Part shown: in pieces, positions 52,869-63,747 of the stretch
How the letters are laid out: every line of letters begins with the position of its first letter
Numbering within the stretch: the first letter of the stretch is position 1
Assembly (NCBI GenBank): GCA_947474545.1
Contig: CANJJI010000001.1
Location: forward strand, 1-64,000
Source: Beijerinckiaceae bacterium
Lineage (GTDB): Bacteria; Pseudomonadota; Alphaproteobacteria; Rhizobiales; Beijerinckiaceae
DNA length: 64,000 bases
Direction: 5' to 3'
The notes under the pieces: generated by a model
Seen by the model: the letters and a program-made list of their open reading frames with translations, nothing else
Database searches by the model: none
What the model was told of the DNA's origin: nothing
Translations under genes and position numbers: made by a program

Positions 52869-53567
52869 ATGGCGTTGCGCGAAATTGTTCTCGACACGGA
52901 AACGACGGGGCTCGATCCCGCTACTGGTGATCGGCTTGTCGAACTCGGCTGTGTAGAGCTTCTGAATTCGATTCCAACAGGCGAAACTTTTCATCGCCAC
53001 ATTGATCCCGAGCGTGAAGTACCCCATGAAGCGTTTCGGATTCATGGCCTTTCAACGGAATTTTTACGCGGAAAACCCAAATTTGCTGAAATTGCGAGCG
53101 ATTTTTTTGAATTCATCGGCGAATCCAAACTGATTATCCACAACGCTGAATTCGACTTAAAGTTTCTGAACGCCGAATTGCGGCGAATAGAATTTCCGCC
53201 CCTCAACAGTGATCGCGTCGTGGATACGCTCGCGCTCGCGCGGCGCAAACATCCAGGTGCGCCGGCTAGTCTTGACGCCCTCTGTGTTCGCTACGGGATC
53301 GATAATTCACGGCGCACGAAACATGGCGCGCTGCTCGACTCTGAAATTCTGGCGGAGGTCTATCTGGAACTGACAGGTGGCCGCCAGTCAGCACTACAGC
53401 TTGCGAGCGTAGGACAGACGACCCGGAAAATTCAACTTGCCGTGGTGGATCTGGTCAAAATGAGGCCCGCGCCACTGCCGCAGTTTCTGATGACTGACGA
53501 ACTCACGGCGCACGAGAAAATGCTGGAATCAATGGGCGAGAAAAGCGTCTGGCGCCAATATCGGTAG
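52869..53567 (+). CDS. dnaQ: DNA polymerase III subunit epsilon
   Basis: REIVLDTETTGLDPATGDRLVELGCVEL; HNAEFDLKFLNAEL; HGALLDSEILAEVYLELTGGRQ. Confidence 0.97.
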   Translation: MALREIVLDTETTGLDPATGDRLVELGCVELLNSIPTGETFHRHIDPEREVPHEAFRIHGLSTEFLRGKPKFAEIASDFFEFIGESKLIIHNAEFDLKFLNAELRRIEFPPLNSDRVVDTLALARRKHPGAPASLDALCVRYGIDNSRRTKHGALLDSEILAEVYLELTGGRQSALQLASVGQTTRKIQLAVVDLVKMRPAPLPQFLMTDELTAHEKMLESMGEKSVWRQYR

Positions 53568-53590
53568 CCAGACGATTTCGTACCAATATA

Positions 53591-54067
53591 TCAAGCGTTC
53601 CCGGCAGGTGCGTCTTGGGCTTGGGCTCGTTGCTGGTAAAGGCCAACAAAATCGATCGGATCAATATACAGCGGTGGAAAACCACCGTTACGCACGGCAT
53701 CTGCGATGATTTGCCGCGCAAATGGGAAAAGCAGACGTGGGCATTCAATCAAGACGACTGGCTGCAACTCCTGTTCGGGAATATTTTGGAGCCTGAAAAT
53801 CCCGCCGTAATCGAGTTCAAATTTGAACAAGGTCCCAGCGCCCTCGCCAGCTGATCCTTCGAGCACGAGGCTGACAGAATATTCCGTATCGCTGAGCTTT
53901 TGCGCATTCACATTGACCTGAATGGCGATATTGGGAGCCGTCTGCTGCTGCGAGAGCGATTGCGGCGCATTTGGGTTCTCGAACGAAAGGTCTTTCGTAT
54001 ACTGTACCAATACGTTCAATTGTGGCACGGCCTGTTGCCCTGCGACCGCGCCATTTCCTTCAGCCAT
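53591..54067 (-). CDS. secB: Protein-export chaperone SecB
   Basis: [58 protein letters not shown]. Confidence 0.97.
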   Translation of the reverse strand: MAEGNGAVAGQQAVPQLNVLVQYTKDLSFENPNAPQSLSQQQTAPNIAIQVNVNAQKLSDTEYSVSLVLEGSAGEGAGTLFKFELDYGGIFRLQNIPEQELQPVVLIECPRLLFPFARQIIADAVRNGGFPPLYIDPIDFVGLYQQRAQAQDAPAGNA

Positions 54068-54163
54068 AGTCAATCTCCAAACGATCAAACATTGTGAGCC
54101 AAGTCAGCCCGCCGCCTAGCATGCCGGGGGCGGGGAAACAAGAAGTCGATATGTGAAGTTATT

Positions 54164-55147
54164 TTAGCCCTGTTTCTCGATATTGGCGATTTTGACATAA
54201 TCGCCCCACGCATTGATTTCACGCCGAAAATAGGCCTGTGCATCTGCAGGACTGGAAACCCAGGGGTCACTTGCAAAACTGTTGAGAAACTTTTTACCCT
54301 CATCGCTTGCAACGATTTCGCTGAGCCACGCGCCAAGCTGATCGACAATGGTTTTCGGCGTAGCGCTTGGCACAAAACCGGCCCACCAGCTTGTGACTGA
54401 AATAGGAAAACCCGATTCCACGAAAGTCGGATAGTCGGGCGCCGCCTGCAACCGCTCCTCGGTACTCACGGCGAGAATACGCATACGTCCCGCTTTGACT
54501 TGCGAAACGGCGAGCACATTATCGGCAATTGCATAATCGAGATTGCCACTCGACAGATCGTTCAGATATTGGGCGGCAGTCTTGTATTGTACTTCAACAG
54601 CCTGAAGATTGGCCTTCTCTTTGAAAAGGGCGCCAACAACACGCGCAGACGGATTTGCCAGCGCATAGCTTGCCTTCTCGCCTTTTATCTTTATCGCTGC
54701 AACCAGTTCGGCAAGTGATTTCCAGGGCGACTCCTCAGCGACCATGATCATGTTGGGTTGTTTGTTGATGGTGCCTATAACCTGAAGATCATTGCCAACA
54801 TCCACGGTTGGGACCTTCATGACGTGTTGGTTGGCTGCAAGCGCGCTTCCACCGGTGATATAAACGACATGCCCATCAGGCTTAGAGCGGGCAACATACT
54901 CTGTGGCGATGTTTCCGAGCGCTCCGACACGATTTTGGACAACCACGTTTCGCTTGCACAAGACGCGCATTTTTTCAGCGAAAAAACGAACATAAGTGTC
55001 GGCGCCGCTGCCAGCCGCAAAGCCGCAAACAAACTGGATATCCTGAGACGGAAAGGCCTGCGCGTGCACGGTGCGTGCTCCAGCCAGATACATACCTGCA
55101 ATGGCGGCTGAACCAATTCCAAACTGGCGGCGATTGATAGCGTACAT
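54164..55147 (-). CDS. Tripartite tricarboxylate transporter (Bug-like) substrate-binding protein, Tat-type signal
   Basis: NRRQFGIGSAAIAGMYLAGARTVHAQ signal; QFVCGFAAGSGADTYVRFFAEKMRVLCKRNVVVQNRVGALGNIA. Confidence 0.85.
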   Translation of the reverse strand: MYAINRRQFGIGSAAIAGMYLAGARTVHAQAFPSQDIQFVCGFAAGSGADTYVRFFAEKMRVLCKRNVVVQNRVGALGNIATEYVARSKPDGHVVYITGGSALAANQHVMKVPTVDVGNDLQVIGTINKQPNMIMVAEESPWKSLAELVAAIKIKGEKASYALANPSARVVGALFKEKANLQAVEVQYKTAAQYLNDLSSGNLDYAIADNVLAVSQVKAGRMRILAVSTEERLQAAPDYPTFVESGFPISVTSWWAGFVPSATPKTIVDQLGAWLSEIVASDEGKKFLNSFASDPWVSSPADAQAYFRREINAWGDYVKIANIEKQG

Positions 55148-55275
55148 GTGAAGCTCCACAGAATCAGGCGACCGGAATCCAACCACAATGTCTTATGATC
55201 TGGAGGAAGCTACACTCAGCGGCAAGTAGATCCAATTGCGGCAATTCAGGCAAGCAATACGGCGAACTCTACGTT

Positions 55276-56289
55276 TTACGCACCCAAGCCGTGCGGCTTT
55301 TCAAACTGCCCCGTTTTTCGAAACCGATAGAGATAGGTTGGGACGATGGTTTCGATCGATTCCGGAGTTATTCCCAAACCAAGCAGGGTTCGGCCGTCGG
55401 CGTCAGCCGCATCGGAAACAATATTGTCGGACAGAAGAAGAGTAACCTGATCACGTGTCAGCGTTAACCATTCGGGCCAAATACCCAGACTTAGCTTGTG
55501 CGCCAATTCCAGAGCGAACGCCTGGATATTGGCGACCGGTAGCGGAATGGGGACGAAAAGCCTTCTTCTGCCGGTGATGGAGCTAACGAAACGCATGAGC
55601 TCTTCGAAGGTTTTTACCTCAGGACCGCCCAGTTCGTAAATTTTGCCCTTGGAGGCGGCGTTATCGCAAAAGCCCGCCAAAGCGCGGGCGACGTCGCCTA
55701 CATAAACCGGCTGGAATTTGGTTTGCCCGCCGCCAAATAACGGAATGAAAGGAGATATCCGCGCTATAGCGGCAAAAGAGTTAAAAAAATCATCTTCGGG
55801 CCCGAAGATCAGCGAGGGTCTCACAATTGTAGCATCAGCAAAACCATCAAGGATGCCTGCTTCACCCTGGGCTTTGCTCCTTGCGTAGGCGGAGCTGGCG
55901 TTTGCATCAGCGCCGATGGCAGAAACATGGAGCACGGTTTTAACCCCAGAATCCCGGGCTGCACGTCCGATTGTTCGGGCTCCGAAGGCATGGACAGACT
56001 CAAAACTCTGCCGTCCTTTTGGCATCCTGACGCCCACAAGGTTTACTACAGCATCCGCGCCTTTTACTGCCGCCAGAACCGACGCAGGATATCGCACATT
56101 TGCCTGGGTGGCTGAAATCTGGCCGACACGTCCCAAAGGCTGAAGATGATAGGCCAGATCGGGGCGGCGGCAGGCAACGCGAACCCGCCATCCCATCTGT
56201 GCAAAGACCCGGACTGTGTGACGGCCAACGAAACCGCTGCCACCGAAAACAGTGACAAGACGGGCCGGATTTGGCGTGATCGAAGACAT
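55276..56289 (-). CDS. NDUFA9-like NAD(P)-binding protein (complex I-associated, atypical SDR)
   Basis: VTVFGGSGFVGRHTVRVFAQMGWRVRVACRRPDLAYHLQPLGRVGQI. Confidence 0.9.
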   Translation of the reverse strand: MSSITPNPARLVTVFGGSGFVGRHTVRVFAQMGWRVRVACRRPDLAYHLQPLGRVGQISATQANVRYPASVLAAVKGADAVVNLVGVRMPKGRQSFESVHAFGARTIGRAARDSGVKTVLHVSAIGADANASSAYARSKAQGEAGILDGFADATIVRPSLIFGPEDDFFNSFAAIARISPFIPLFGGGQTKFQPVYVGDVARALAGFCDNAASKGKIYELGGPEVKTFEELMRFVSSITGRRRLFVPIPLPVANIQAFALELAHKLSLGIWPEWLTLTRDQVTLLLSDNIVSDAADADGRTLLGLGITPESIETIVPTYLYRFRKTGQFEKPHGLGA

Positions 56290-56513
56290 GGTAAATTCCC
56301 GGCGTGATATCTCTGCGTATGCTGTCCTCTAATAGACTCCGGGAAGGCTGTACAGACTTGTGGCGAGGTCAAATTGTCTTCCTGAGAGTTGAATGCAGGT
56401 CCGCGAATCCGTTTCGGCGCCTATCGTAAAATTTTACCGATTCACTGCCCAAAAGACGATCCGTTGAGTTTCATTTGACAAGCACAGCCTAGCGCCCGTA
56501 TGAGACCCGCCGT

Positions 56514-56600
<87 letters not shown>

Positions 56601-56721
56601 TTTGCCTTTTCCCCGATTTTCTTACGGCGGAATGGTTGGTTGTTCTCAATATAGTAGAGTGAAACTCGCCCAGGCTTGTCATCGGTGCAACCTGGCGGCC
56701 CCCCGGGAGTTGAAACCTGTA

Positions 56722-57336
56722 ATGCCTATTCACGTCCACAAGCGCGACTTGCCGGAAGGTCTGGAATTTCAGGATTCTGTAGCGATTGATACAGAGACGC
56801 TCGGTCTTAATCCCCACCGGGACCGTCTGTGTGTCGTTCAATTGTCATCCGGCGACGGATCGGCCCATGTGGTGCAGATCGCACAGGGCCAGCCAGCGGC
56901 CCCTAATCTTGCCCGGTTGCTGGTAAATCCCAGCATTACCAAAATCTTTCATTTCGGACGATTTGACGTGGCTATGATGGCGAAAGCCTTCAACGTTATG
57001 ACGGCGCCGGTTTATTGTACCAAGATCGCCTCAAAGCTGGCGCGCACCTATACCGACCGCCACGGTTTGAAAGACCTTACCCGGGAATTGCTAGGCATCG
57101 ACATGTCCAAGCAGCAGCAATCCTCCGATTGGGGAGCCGACACCTTATCCGATGCGCAATTGGCCTATGCCGCCTCGGACGTTTTACACCTGCACGCCCT
57201 GCGCAAAGCTCTCGATGCTATATTGATTCGGGAAGGGCGCATGGATGTGGCCAAGGCCTGTTTCGAGTTCCTGCCTGTTCGGGCGCGCCTGGACTTGATG
57301 GGCTGGCCTGAAAACGACATATTTGCGCACGAATGA
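56722..57336 (+). CDS. Ribonuclease D-like 3'-5' exonuclease
   Basis: VAIDTETLGLNPHRDRLCVVQLSSGDG; HFGRFDVAMMAKAF; AYAASDVLHLHALRKAL. Confidence 0.94.
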   Translation: MPIHVHKRDLPEGLEFQDSVAIDTETLGLNPHRDRLCVVQLSSGDGSAHVVQIAQGQPAAPNLARLLVNPSITKIFHFGRFDVAMMAKAFNVMTAPVYCTKIASKLARTYTDRHGLKDLTRELLGIDMSKQQQSSDWGADTLSDAQLAYAASDVLHLHALRKALDAILIREGRMDVAKACFEFLPVRARLDLMGWPENDIFAHE

Positions 57337-57437
57337 TGAATTTGTAACAATCTGGTCTAGTATTGAGGACTGGAATTCTGCCGTACTGAACATCGGCCGG
57401 TAGCGCCCCAGAACCCGGATCTCCAATTTCGTCACAC

Positions 57438-58139
57438 ATGGCCCAAAATCTGTCGATTGATGCCGCTGATGAGCGCCGGCAGGTCCAACGGAACCGGTCA
57501 GGAGCCATTGCCGCAGCGCGCAGGCACACACAACATGTACGCTATTTCAAGCTTGGGATAATAATCGGGTCTGCTGCGGGAATTGGACTGTTGTTTGCGG
57601 TTACGTTTTTCGATCCTTTTTCAAATGTCCCATCAAACGTCTCGATAGCCAGTGCATCGCTCAATGGGACGAAAATCACCATGGAACTGCCCCGCCTGAG
57701 CGGGTTCAGGAAAGATGGGAAGCCCTATCAGGTGCGGGCCCGCTCCGGCGTACAGGACATCAGGACACCGAAAATCATCGAACTAAGTGAAGTGGAAGCG
57801 CGCATCCAAGTCGAGAATGAAAATACAGTCAATGTTATAGCGCCATGGGGCGTTTTCGACAGCGGCGCGGATTCGATGAAAATGTTCACACAGACCAGAG
57901 CTGAAACCATCACCATGAAAAGCACGTCCGGTTACACTGTGATTCTCAGGAGTGCGGATATAAACCTGAAATCCGGCGATCTGGTCTCCCCTGACAAGGT
58001 GATCGTCTTGATGCCGAGCGGGACAATTGCCGCCGATGCCGTGCAGGTAGGTGATGGGGGCAAGATCGTAACTTTTAATGGTAACGTGACATCTCTATTC
58101 AAATCAGCTGATGCCGAATCAACGACAGAGGCAAAGTAA
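57438..58139 (+). CDS. lptC: LPS export periplasmic protein LptC
   Basis: Single N-terminal TM; position directly upstream of lptA-lptB. Confidence 0.85.
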   Translation: MAQNLSIDAADERRQVQRNRSGAIAAARRHTQHVRYFKLGIIIGSAAGIGLLFAVTFFDPFSNVPSNVSIASASLNGTKITMELPRLSGFRKDGKPYQVRARSGVQDIRTPKIIELSEVEARIQVENENTVNVIAPWGVFDSGADSMKMFTQTRAETITMKSTSGYTVILRSADINLKSGDLVSPDKVIVLMPSGTIAADAVQVGDGGKIVTFNGNVTSLFKSADAESTTEAK

Positions 58140-58140
58140 A

Positions 58141-58779
58141 ATGGGTCTCGCGGCAAAACCTCAATCTGGATGTCTGAAACATTTTGCGCTTGGGCTGATT
58201 TTGGCTCTGGTGGCGGCCAGTGTGGCGCAGCCGTCCCTTGCCCAGCGCAAGAAGGGCAGTTCATCGCCCCTGATTCCCGGCGGCAATTCCAAAGCCCCCA
58301 TAGCCATCGATGCAGAGCGTCTCGAATACCTCGAAAAAGAACAGAAATTTATCTATTCGGGCAACGTGGTCGCCAAGCAGGGCGACGCCACGTTGAAAGC
58401 GCCGACCATGACCGTGTTTCTTGAAAGGGACGGAACAAAGAAACCTGGAACCGCCCCCACAGAAGGCGGCGTGAACGATCAAATCAAACGTATTGAAACG
58501 ACCGGGCCCGTCACCGTCACGTCAAAAGATCAATCCGGGAAGACACAGGTTGGTACGGGCGACAGGGGGCTTTACGACAAGCCGGCCAATAAGGTCTTTC
58601 TGATCGGGCATCCAGTGCTTACGCAGGATCAAAATATTGTCCGCGGCGCACCCGGTCAGACCCTAGAGTATGATTTGAATAGCGGACGTGCAAATTTCAC
58701 TGGTGCTGGCAGGGTATCAACAATCTTCGTGCCAGAAGACGACAAAAAGGGCGGGCGCAAGCCTGCACCAAAGCCTTAG
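58141..58779 (+). CDS. lptA: LPS transport protein LptA
   Basis: Signal peptide; PIAIDAERLEYLEKEQKFIYSGNVVAKQGDATLKAPTMTVFLE (OstA). Confidence 0.92.
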   Translation: MGLAAKPQSGCLKHFALGLILALVAASVAQPSLAQRKKGSSSPLIPGGNSKAPIAIDAERLEYLEKEQKFIYSGNVVAKQGDATLKAPTMTVFLERDGTKKPGTAPTEGGVNDQIKRIETTGPVTVTSKDQSGKTQVGTGDRGLYDKPANKVFLIGHPVLTQDQNIVRGAPGQTLEYDLNSGRANFTGAGRVSTIFVPEDDKKGGRKPAPKP

Positions 58780-58924
58780 CGCGTCCGCTGGCTACAAAAA
58801 CGCTGTCCCGCGTGACAATCGCTCAAAATTCCTGCATTGATCCGCGGCCCCGTTCCCTGTTATTCGCGGCGTGCCAGCGGCGTGGTTCTGGCCTCTCCAA
58901 CAAACTCCACGGTCTGGTGTGGCA

Positions 58925-59716
58925 ATGAGCTGGTTTCGGGGTCTCCGGTCAGGGTCCAGTTCGGAACCCGGCAAAGCTCATGACGCCTCCCGGGAAGGTT
59001 GGCTCTGTGCTTGGAATCTCGGCAAAAGCTATCGCGGCCGTCAGGTCGTCCAAAATGTGAGCCTCGCTGTGCGCAGGGGCGAGGCTGTGGGCCTCTTGGG
59101 GCCAAATGGCGCCGGTAAGACGACTGTTTTTTACATGATCACTGGCCTTGTTCAGCCAGATAAAGGGATGATTGAACTGGACGGCAACGACGTCACCATG
59201 TTGCCCATGTATCAGCGCGCGAGACTGGGTATAGGATATTTGCCGCAAGAAGCCTCCATTTTCCGGGGACTTTCCGTCGAGGACAACATTCGAGCAGTGC
59301 TTGAGGTTGCCATCCCCGAAAAGGACCGCCAGGCTGCTGAACTCGAATCCCTCCTCGAAGAGTTTGATATCAAGCGATTGCGCAAGTCACCGTCAATCGC
59401 GCTGTCTGGTGGTGAGCGCCGCCGTTGCGAAATCGCCCGTGCTTTAGCCGGGCAGCCATCGTTCATGTTGCTCGATGAACCATTTGCAGGCATCGATCCC
59501 ATTGCCGTCGGCGATATACAGGCGCTGGTCCGGCACCTCACCCATCGCGGGATCGGGGTCTTGATCACCGATCACAACGTGCGCGAGACGCTCGGCCTGA
59601 TTGACCGCGCCTACATCATCCATTCTGGACACGTGCTCACTGAGGGTTCACCTGAGGCCATAGTGGCGGACCCAGATGTGCGCCGGTTCTATCTCGGGGA
59701 AGATTTTCGTTTATGA
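58925..59716 (+). CDS. lptB: LPS export ABC transporter ATPase LptB
   Basis: [61 protein letters not shown]. Confidence 0.97.
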   Translation: MSWFRGLRSGSSSEPGKAHDASREGWLCAWNLGKSYRGRQVVQNVSLAVRRGEAVGLLGPNGAGKTTVFYMITGLVQPDKGMIELDGNDVTMLPMYQRARLGIGYLPQEASIFRGLSVEDNIRAVLEVAIPEKDRQAAELESLLEEFDIKRLRKSPSIALSGGERRRCEIARALAGQPSFMLLDEPFAGIDPIAVGDIQALVRHLTHRGIGVLITDHNVRETLGLIDRAYIIHSGHVLTEGSPEAIVADPDVRRFYLGEDFRL

Positions 59717-59935
59717 GTATAATCTATTGATATTCTTGATATAATCAATAAATTCCAGACAATTGTGGATTTCGTAACCGCGTTGTCTCAGATCATCTTA
59801 ACCGACGCGAATGATAAACGCCTGTGCGGCGCAATTGTTGATCGCCACATTGAGAATTTTGATGTTATAAGCAAGAAACGGGCCGAATGGTTTCGGTCTG
59901 GTTGTTGGAATGTTTCTCGGGTGTAGCTGAAGCGT

Positions 59936-61507
59936 ATGGCAATCTCGACTCGCTTGGTAATGCGTCAGGGGCAATCCCTGGTTATGACGCCGCAACTTTT
60001 GCAGGCGATCAAGCTGCTGCAATTATCTAACCTTGAGTTGATTAACTTTGTTGAACAAGAGCTTGAGCGCAATCCTCTGCTCGAAAGGTCGGACGACGCA
60101 CCTGCGGCTCTGGAAGATCAGCCAATTTCAGAAAAAGCCAGTGAGGACTCCGCTGGCAGCGACGATTTTGATGACCCGGGGGCTGAGGCAAGCGAAGGCG
60201 ATTGGGCCAGCGAGCGGCTTGAAACCAGCCAGGCGTCTATGGAAGAAAACCTCGGCACAGAAGTCGAGAACACGTTTGATTCCGACAAGACAGTGCCTGT
60301 TTCCACATCCCCCGGAGATGATGCACAATATACCGTCTCGGCTGGATCGATGGCCGGGTCCTCAGCAGGGTCGGATGAGTCACCAAATCTTGAAGCCTAC
60401 GTAGCGGCGCAGGTTTCCCTTGCAGATCACCTAGTGGCGCAATTGGCGCTAGCCATTCGCGATCCCGTTGAACGCATGATTGGCGAGATGCTGATCGATT
60501 CCATTGATGACGCCGGGTATATGCGCGAAAACATCCAGGAAATGGCTGGCCGGTTGGGTGTAGCGCCTGTGCGTGTGGAAAAAGTTCTCTCCGTCATCCA
60601 GACGTTTGATCCCGCTGGCGTGGGCGCCCGGAATCTGGCGGACTGCCTTTCCATCCAGTTGCGCGATGCCGACCGTTTCGATCCAGCTATGCAAGCGCTT
60701 GTTGCTAATCTTCCGCTGCTCGCCAAACGCGACTTCGTACAGTTGCGCCGCATTTGCGGGGTCGATCAGGAAGATCTGAATGACATGCTGGCGGAAATTC
60801 GGCGTCTGGATCCCAAGCCAGGCAGGGCCTTCAGCAACGCTGATGTTCAGCCTGTTGTCCCGGATGTCTTGATCCGGCCAGCTTCGGATGGGTCATGGCT
60901 CGTCGAATTGAATGCCGAATGTCTGCCGCGTGTCCTGGTTAATCAGACCTATGCCGCCCGCGTATCGCGAACGGCCTCAAGTGCTGCGGACAAGTCCTAT
61001 GTGGCCGAATGTTTGCAAAACGCCAATTGGCTAACGCGCAGTCTTGAACAGCGCGCACGTACGATTCTCAAAGTCGCCACTGAGATTGTGAAACAGCAGG
61101 ATGGTTTTTTTGCGAACGGGCTTGAGCATCTAAGACCGCTGAATCTCAAAACCGTCGCAGATGCCATCGGCATGCATGAATCCACCATATCCCGGGTGAC
61201 CTCGAACAAATACCTGTCGTGTCACCGCGGTCTGTTTGAATTCAAATTTTTCTTTACCGCTTCCATACCCGCCCAAAGTGGAGGCGAAGCTCATTCTTCC
61301 GAAGCGGTCCGGTTTCGGATCAAACAGATGATCGATCAAGAGAGCCACGCAGACGTACTCTCGGACGATGCCATCGTACTGCGGCTGAAGGAATCCAATA
61401 TCAACATTGCCCGCAGAACCGTGGCAAAGTATCGAGAAAGCATGAAAATCGCCTCCTCTGTGGAACGCCGGCGTGAAAAAGTCGCTAATATGCAAGCTGC
61501 GCAATAA
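59936..61507 (+). CDS. rpoN: RNA polymerase sigma-54 factor
   Basis: RQGQSLVMTPQLLQAIKLLQLSNLEL; VADAIGMHESTISRVTSNKYLSCHRGLFEFKFFF; RpoN box IARRTVAKYRE. Confidence 0.98.
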   Translation: MAISTRLVMRQGQSLVMTPQLLQAIKLLQLSNLELINFVEQELERNPLLERSDDAPAALEDQPISEKASEDSAGSDDFDDPGAEASEGDWASERLETSQASMEENLGTEVENTFDSDKTVPVSTSPGDDAQYTVSAGSMAGSSAGSDESPNLEAYVAAQVSLADHLVAQLALAIRDPVERMIGEMLIDSIDDAGYMRENIQEMAGRLGVAPVRVEKVLSVIQTFDPAGVGARNLADCLSIQLRDADRFDPAMQALVANLPLLAKRDFVQLRRICGVDQEDLNDMLAEIRRLDPKPGRAFSNADVQPVVPDVLIRPASDGSWLVELNAECLPRVLVNQTYAARVSRTASSAADKSYVAECLQNANWLTRSLEQRARTILKVATEIVKQQDGFFANGLEHLRPLNLKTVADAIGMHESTISRVTSNKYLSCHRGLFEFKFFFTASIPAQSGGEAHSSEAVRFRIKQMIDQESHADVLSDDAIVLRLKESNINIARRTVAKYRESMKIASSVERRREKVANMQAAQ

Positions 61508-61688
61508 AGTTATGGCAATTAACAATATAGAAATCAATGAGATAATATGACTTTATAAAGCTGTGGTTTCAATCTTGAACTTGCTCGAATGCACTATAAA
61601 CACAGCACAAAATTCGCTAAACACTGGTAACGTGTCGCAGAAGTATGGCTGGGAAAAAAACCAGGGCTTGGCTTGACTGGATAGACAG

Positions 61689-62153
61689 ATGACCATTCGC
61701 GTAACTGGCAAACATTTTGATCTCGGGGAGGCAATGCGGACCCATATTCTCGAGAAGATTGATGCTGCGATCGGAAAGTATTTTGACGGCCAGGTCAGCG
61801 GGCATGTTGTCGTGGACCATGAAGGCTCGGGATATAGGAGCGACTGCACCTTGCATTTGTCGTCGGGCATTACTTTACATGCTGAAGGCAGGGCGCACGA
61901 ACCTTACGCGAGTTTCGATCAGGCGTCGGAGCGTCTCGAGAAACGTCTTCGCCGGTACAAGCGCAGGCTTAAAGAACATCACGGCAGTCACAACCATGCT
62001 CCCGCACAGTCTGATGACACAATGGCCAATTATGTTCTGGAAGCGCCGAACCAGGATGCTGAAGAAACACATGATTTCAACGCGGTCATCGTCGCTGAGC
62101 AATATTCATCTCTCAAGACAATGGCCGTTGCGACGGCAACATCGGTTGGGTAG
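61689..62153 (+). pseudogene. hpf: Ribosome hibernation promoting factor, N-terminal domain intact but C-terminal domain deleted/frameshifted
   Basis: MTIRVTGKHFDLGEAMRTHILEKID...RLEKRLRRYKRRLKEHH intact. ORF ends ...SSLKTMAVATATSVG*, while the other frame at 62126-62197 reads RCDGNIGWVDPGNESQKAVGARP*, matching the usual long-HPF tail. Confidence 0.85.
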
Positions 62154-62257
62154 ATCCTGGCAACGAATCTCAGAAAGCAGTGGGAGCACGGCCTTAAGCC
62201 AATTTCGCAATTGCGATTGATCACGAATCTTACAATACACCGCGATCGGACGGACGG

Positions 62258-62734
62258 ATGAGCCAGATGATGCATCTTCGAGACTTTATAGCCCTGAATG
62301 CCATTATGCCCTCGGTGAAGGTGTCAAATAAAAAGCAGCTTTTTCAGGAGTTCAGTACGCGTGCGGCCTTGATTTCGGGTATTGGCGAGCGCGATATTTT
62401 CGACGCTCTTTGGCAACGCGAAAAATTGGGCTCAACTGGTGTAGGTAATGGAATAGCCATTCCTCATGGAAAACTTGCGAAAGCGGGCCGCATGTTTGGA
62501 TTGTTTACGCGGCTCGAAAACCCTGTCGATTTCGACGCCATGGATGGCATCCCAGTTGATCTTGCCTGCGTTCTGATCGCGCCGGAATCAGCAGGCGCGG
62601 ATCATTTGAAAGCCCTGGCGCACGTTGCCCGCACGTTGCGCGATGCGTCGTTTGTTGCTCTTCTGCGCGCTACTCGTGATGAAGTAGGTCTGTTTTCACT
62701 GCTGACAGGCGAGCCGGCATCTTATGCAGCTTAG
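62258..62734 (+). CDS. ptsN: PTS IIA-like nitrogen regulatory protein PtsN
   Basis: LGSTGVGNGIAIPHGKLAKAGRMFGLFTRLENPVDFDAMDGIPVDLACVLIAP. Confidence 0.97.
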   Translation: MSQMMHLRDFIALNAIMPSVKVSNKKQLFQEFSTRAALISGIGERDIFDALWQREKLGSTGVGNGIAIPHGKLAKAGRMFGLFTRLENPVDFDAMDGIPVDLACVLIAPESAGADHLKALAHVARTLRDASFVALLRATRDEVGLFSLLTGEPASYAA

Positions 62735-62742
62735 TTGTTCGT

Positions 62743-63747
62743 TTAAATCCAGCACCGTTTGCTGAAATCCAGATAGTAGAATTCAGGTTTTTCAGCGAGT
62801 GCACGCATGCCTTCCAATACCACTCCATCTTTTACGATCAGGTGCGTTTGAATTCTTTCCAGTAGATGTGTCATTGGCGCTTTGATGGTGAAAGCCGAAC
62901 GGAATTCACTATGCTCAAGAAACCCGGTTAATCTGGGCAATAGGCCACCGGCGAGCGTGACACCGCCTCCAGCAGAAAAAGCCAGCGCCATATCGCCGGC
63001 AAACCTTGCTGTCAGTTTCCAGAAGTGCCGGATGGCAGCGGCTTGAGCCCCGTGACTATCGGCTAGAGCAAGTCTGGTAAGGTCTTCTGGCATAAGCAGA
63101 TCAGATGAAATTGATGCGCCATGAACGATTTGCCGAGCCTTGTAAAGGCGAACAAGACCTGGCCCCGAGATCAACGTTTCGGCAGTAATTCGCCCTAGAG
63201 TCTTCTCTACCAGCGCAAAAATTTCCGCTTCTTCAGGATCTGCCGGGGCGAATTCTGTGTGGCCGCCTTCGCTCGGTAAAACAAGATAATGTTCATTCGT
63301 CTCAACCAGAGCCGCCAGCCCAAGCCCGGTTCCTGGTCCCAGAACCAGCCGGGTTTGTCCGCCTTTTCGTGCGCCACCCGCTGAACCGATCGACAGAAGC
63401 GAATCTGCGTCCAGGGTTGGAAGGGCAAGCGCGAGTGCTTCAAAATCGTTGAGCAGCAAACCCTGCTTGAGACTGAGCAAGTTCGCAATCTCGGGGCCGT
63501 TGATGTGCCAATTAGCGTTTGTAAGACGGACCTGTCTGTCCGCGACAGGCCCGGCCGCACAAACAATCAGAGACGCGGGCGATATGCCCGTGCCGGCCAA
63601 AGCACCGGTGCAAGCCGAAGCAAGGCCAGGGTGGTGTACTGTAATGGCCGGCGGCAATTGTGTAAGGGGTGCATCGGCGGCATTTGTATAGGCAAAGCGC
63701 GCATTAGTGCCGCCGATATCGCAAACTAGGATAGGGTAAGGAAACAT
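62743..63747 (-). CDS. glk: Glucokinase
   Basis: ILVCDIGGTNARFAY; LVLGPGTGLGLAALVE; PSEGGHTEFAP. Confidence 0.95.
   Translation of the reverse strand: MFPYPILVCDIGGTNARFAYTNAADAPLTQLPPAITVHHPGLASACTGALAGTGISPASLIVCAAGPVADRQVRLTNANWHINGPEIANLLSLKQGLLLNDFEALALALPTLDADSLLSIGSAGGARKGGQTRLVLGPGTGLGLAALVETNEHYLVLPSEGGHTEFAPADPEEAEIFALVEKTLGRITAETLISGPGLVRLYKARQIVHGASISSDLLMPEDLTRLALADSHGAQAAAIRHFWKLTARFAGDMALAFSAGGGVTLAGGLLPRLTGFLEHSEFRSAFTIKAPMTHLLERIQTHLIVKDGVVLEGMRALAEKPEFYYLDFSKRCWI

Noticed and set aside
55461-55480. TTAACCAT CtrA half-site-like sequence
   Set aside because: Lies inside the NDUFA9-like coding region and lacks the second TTAA at proper spacing.
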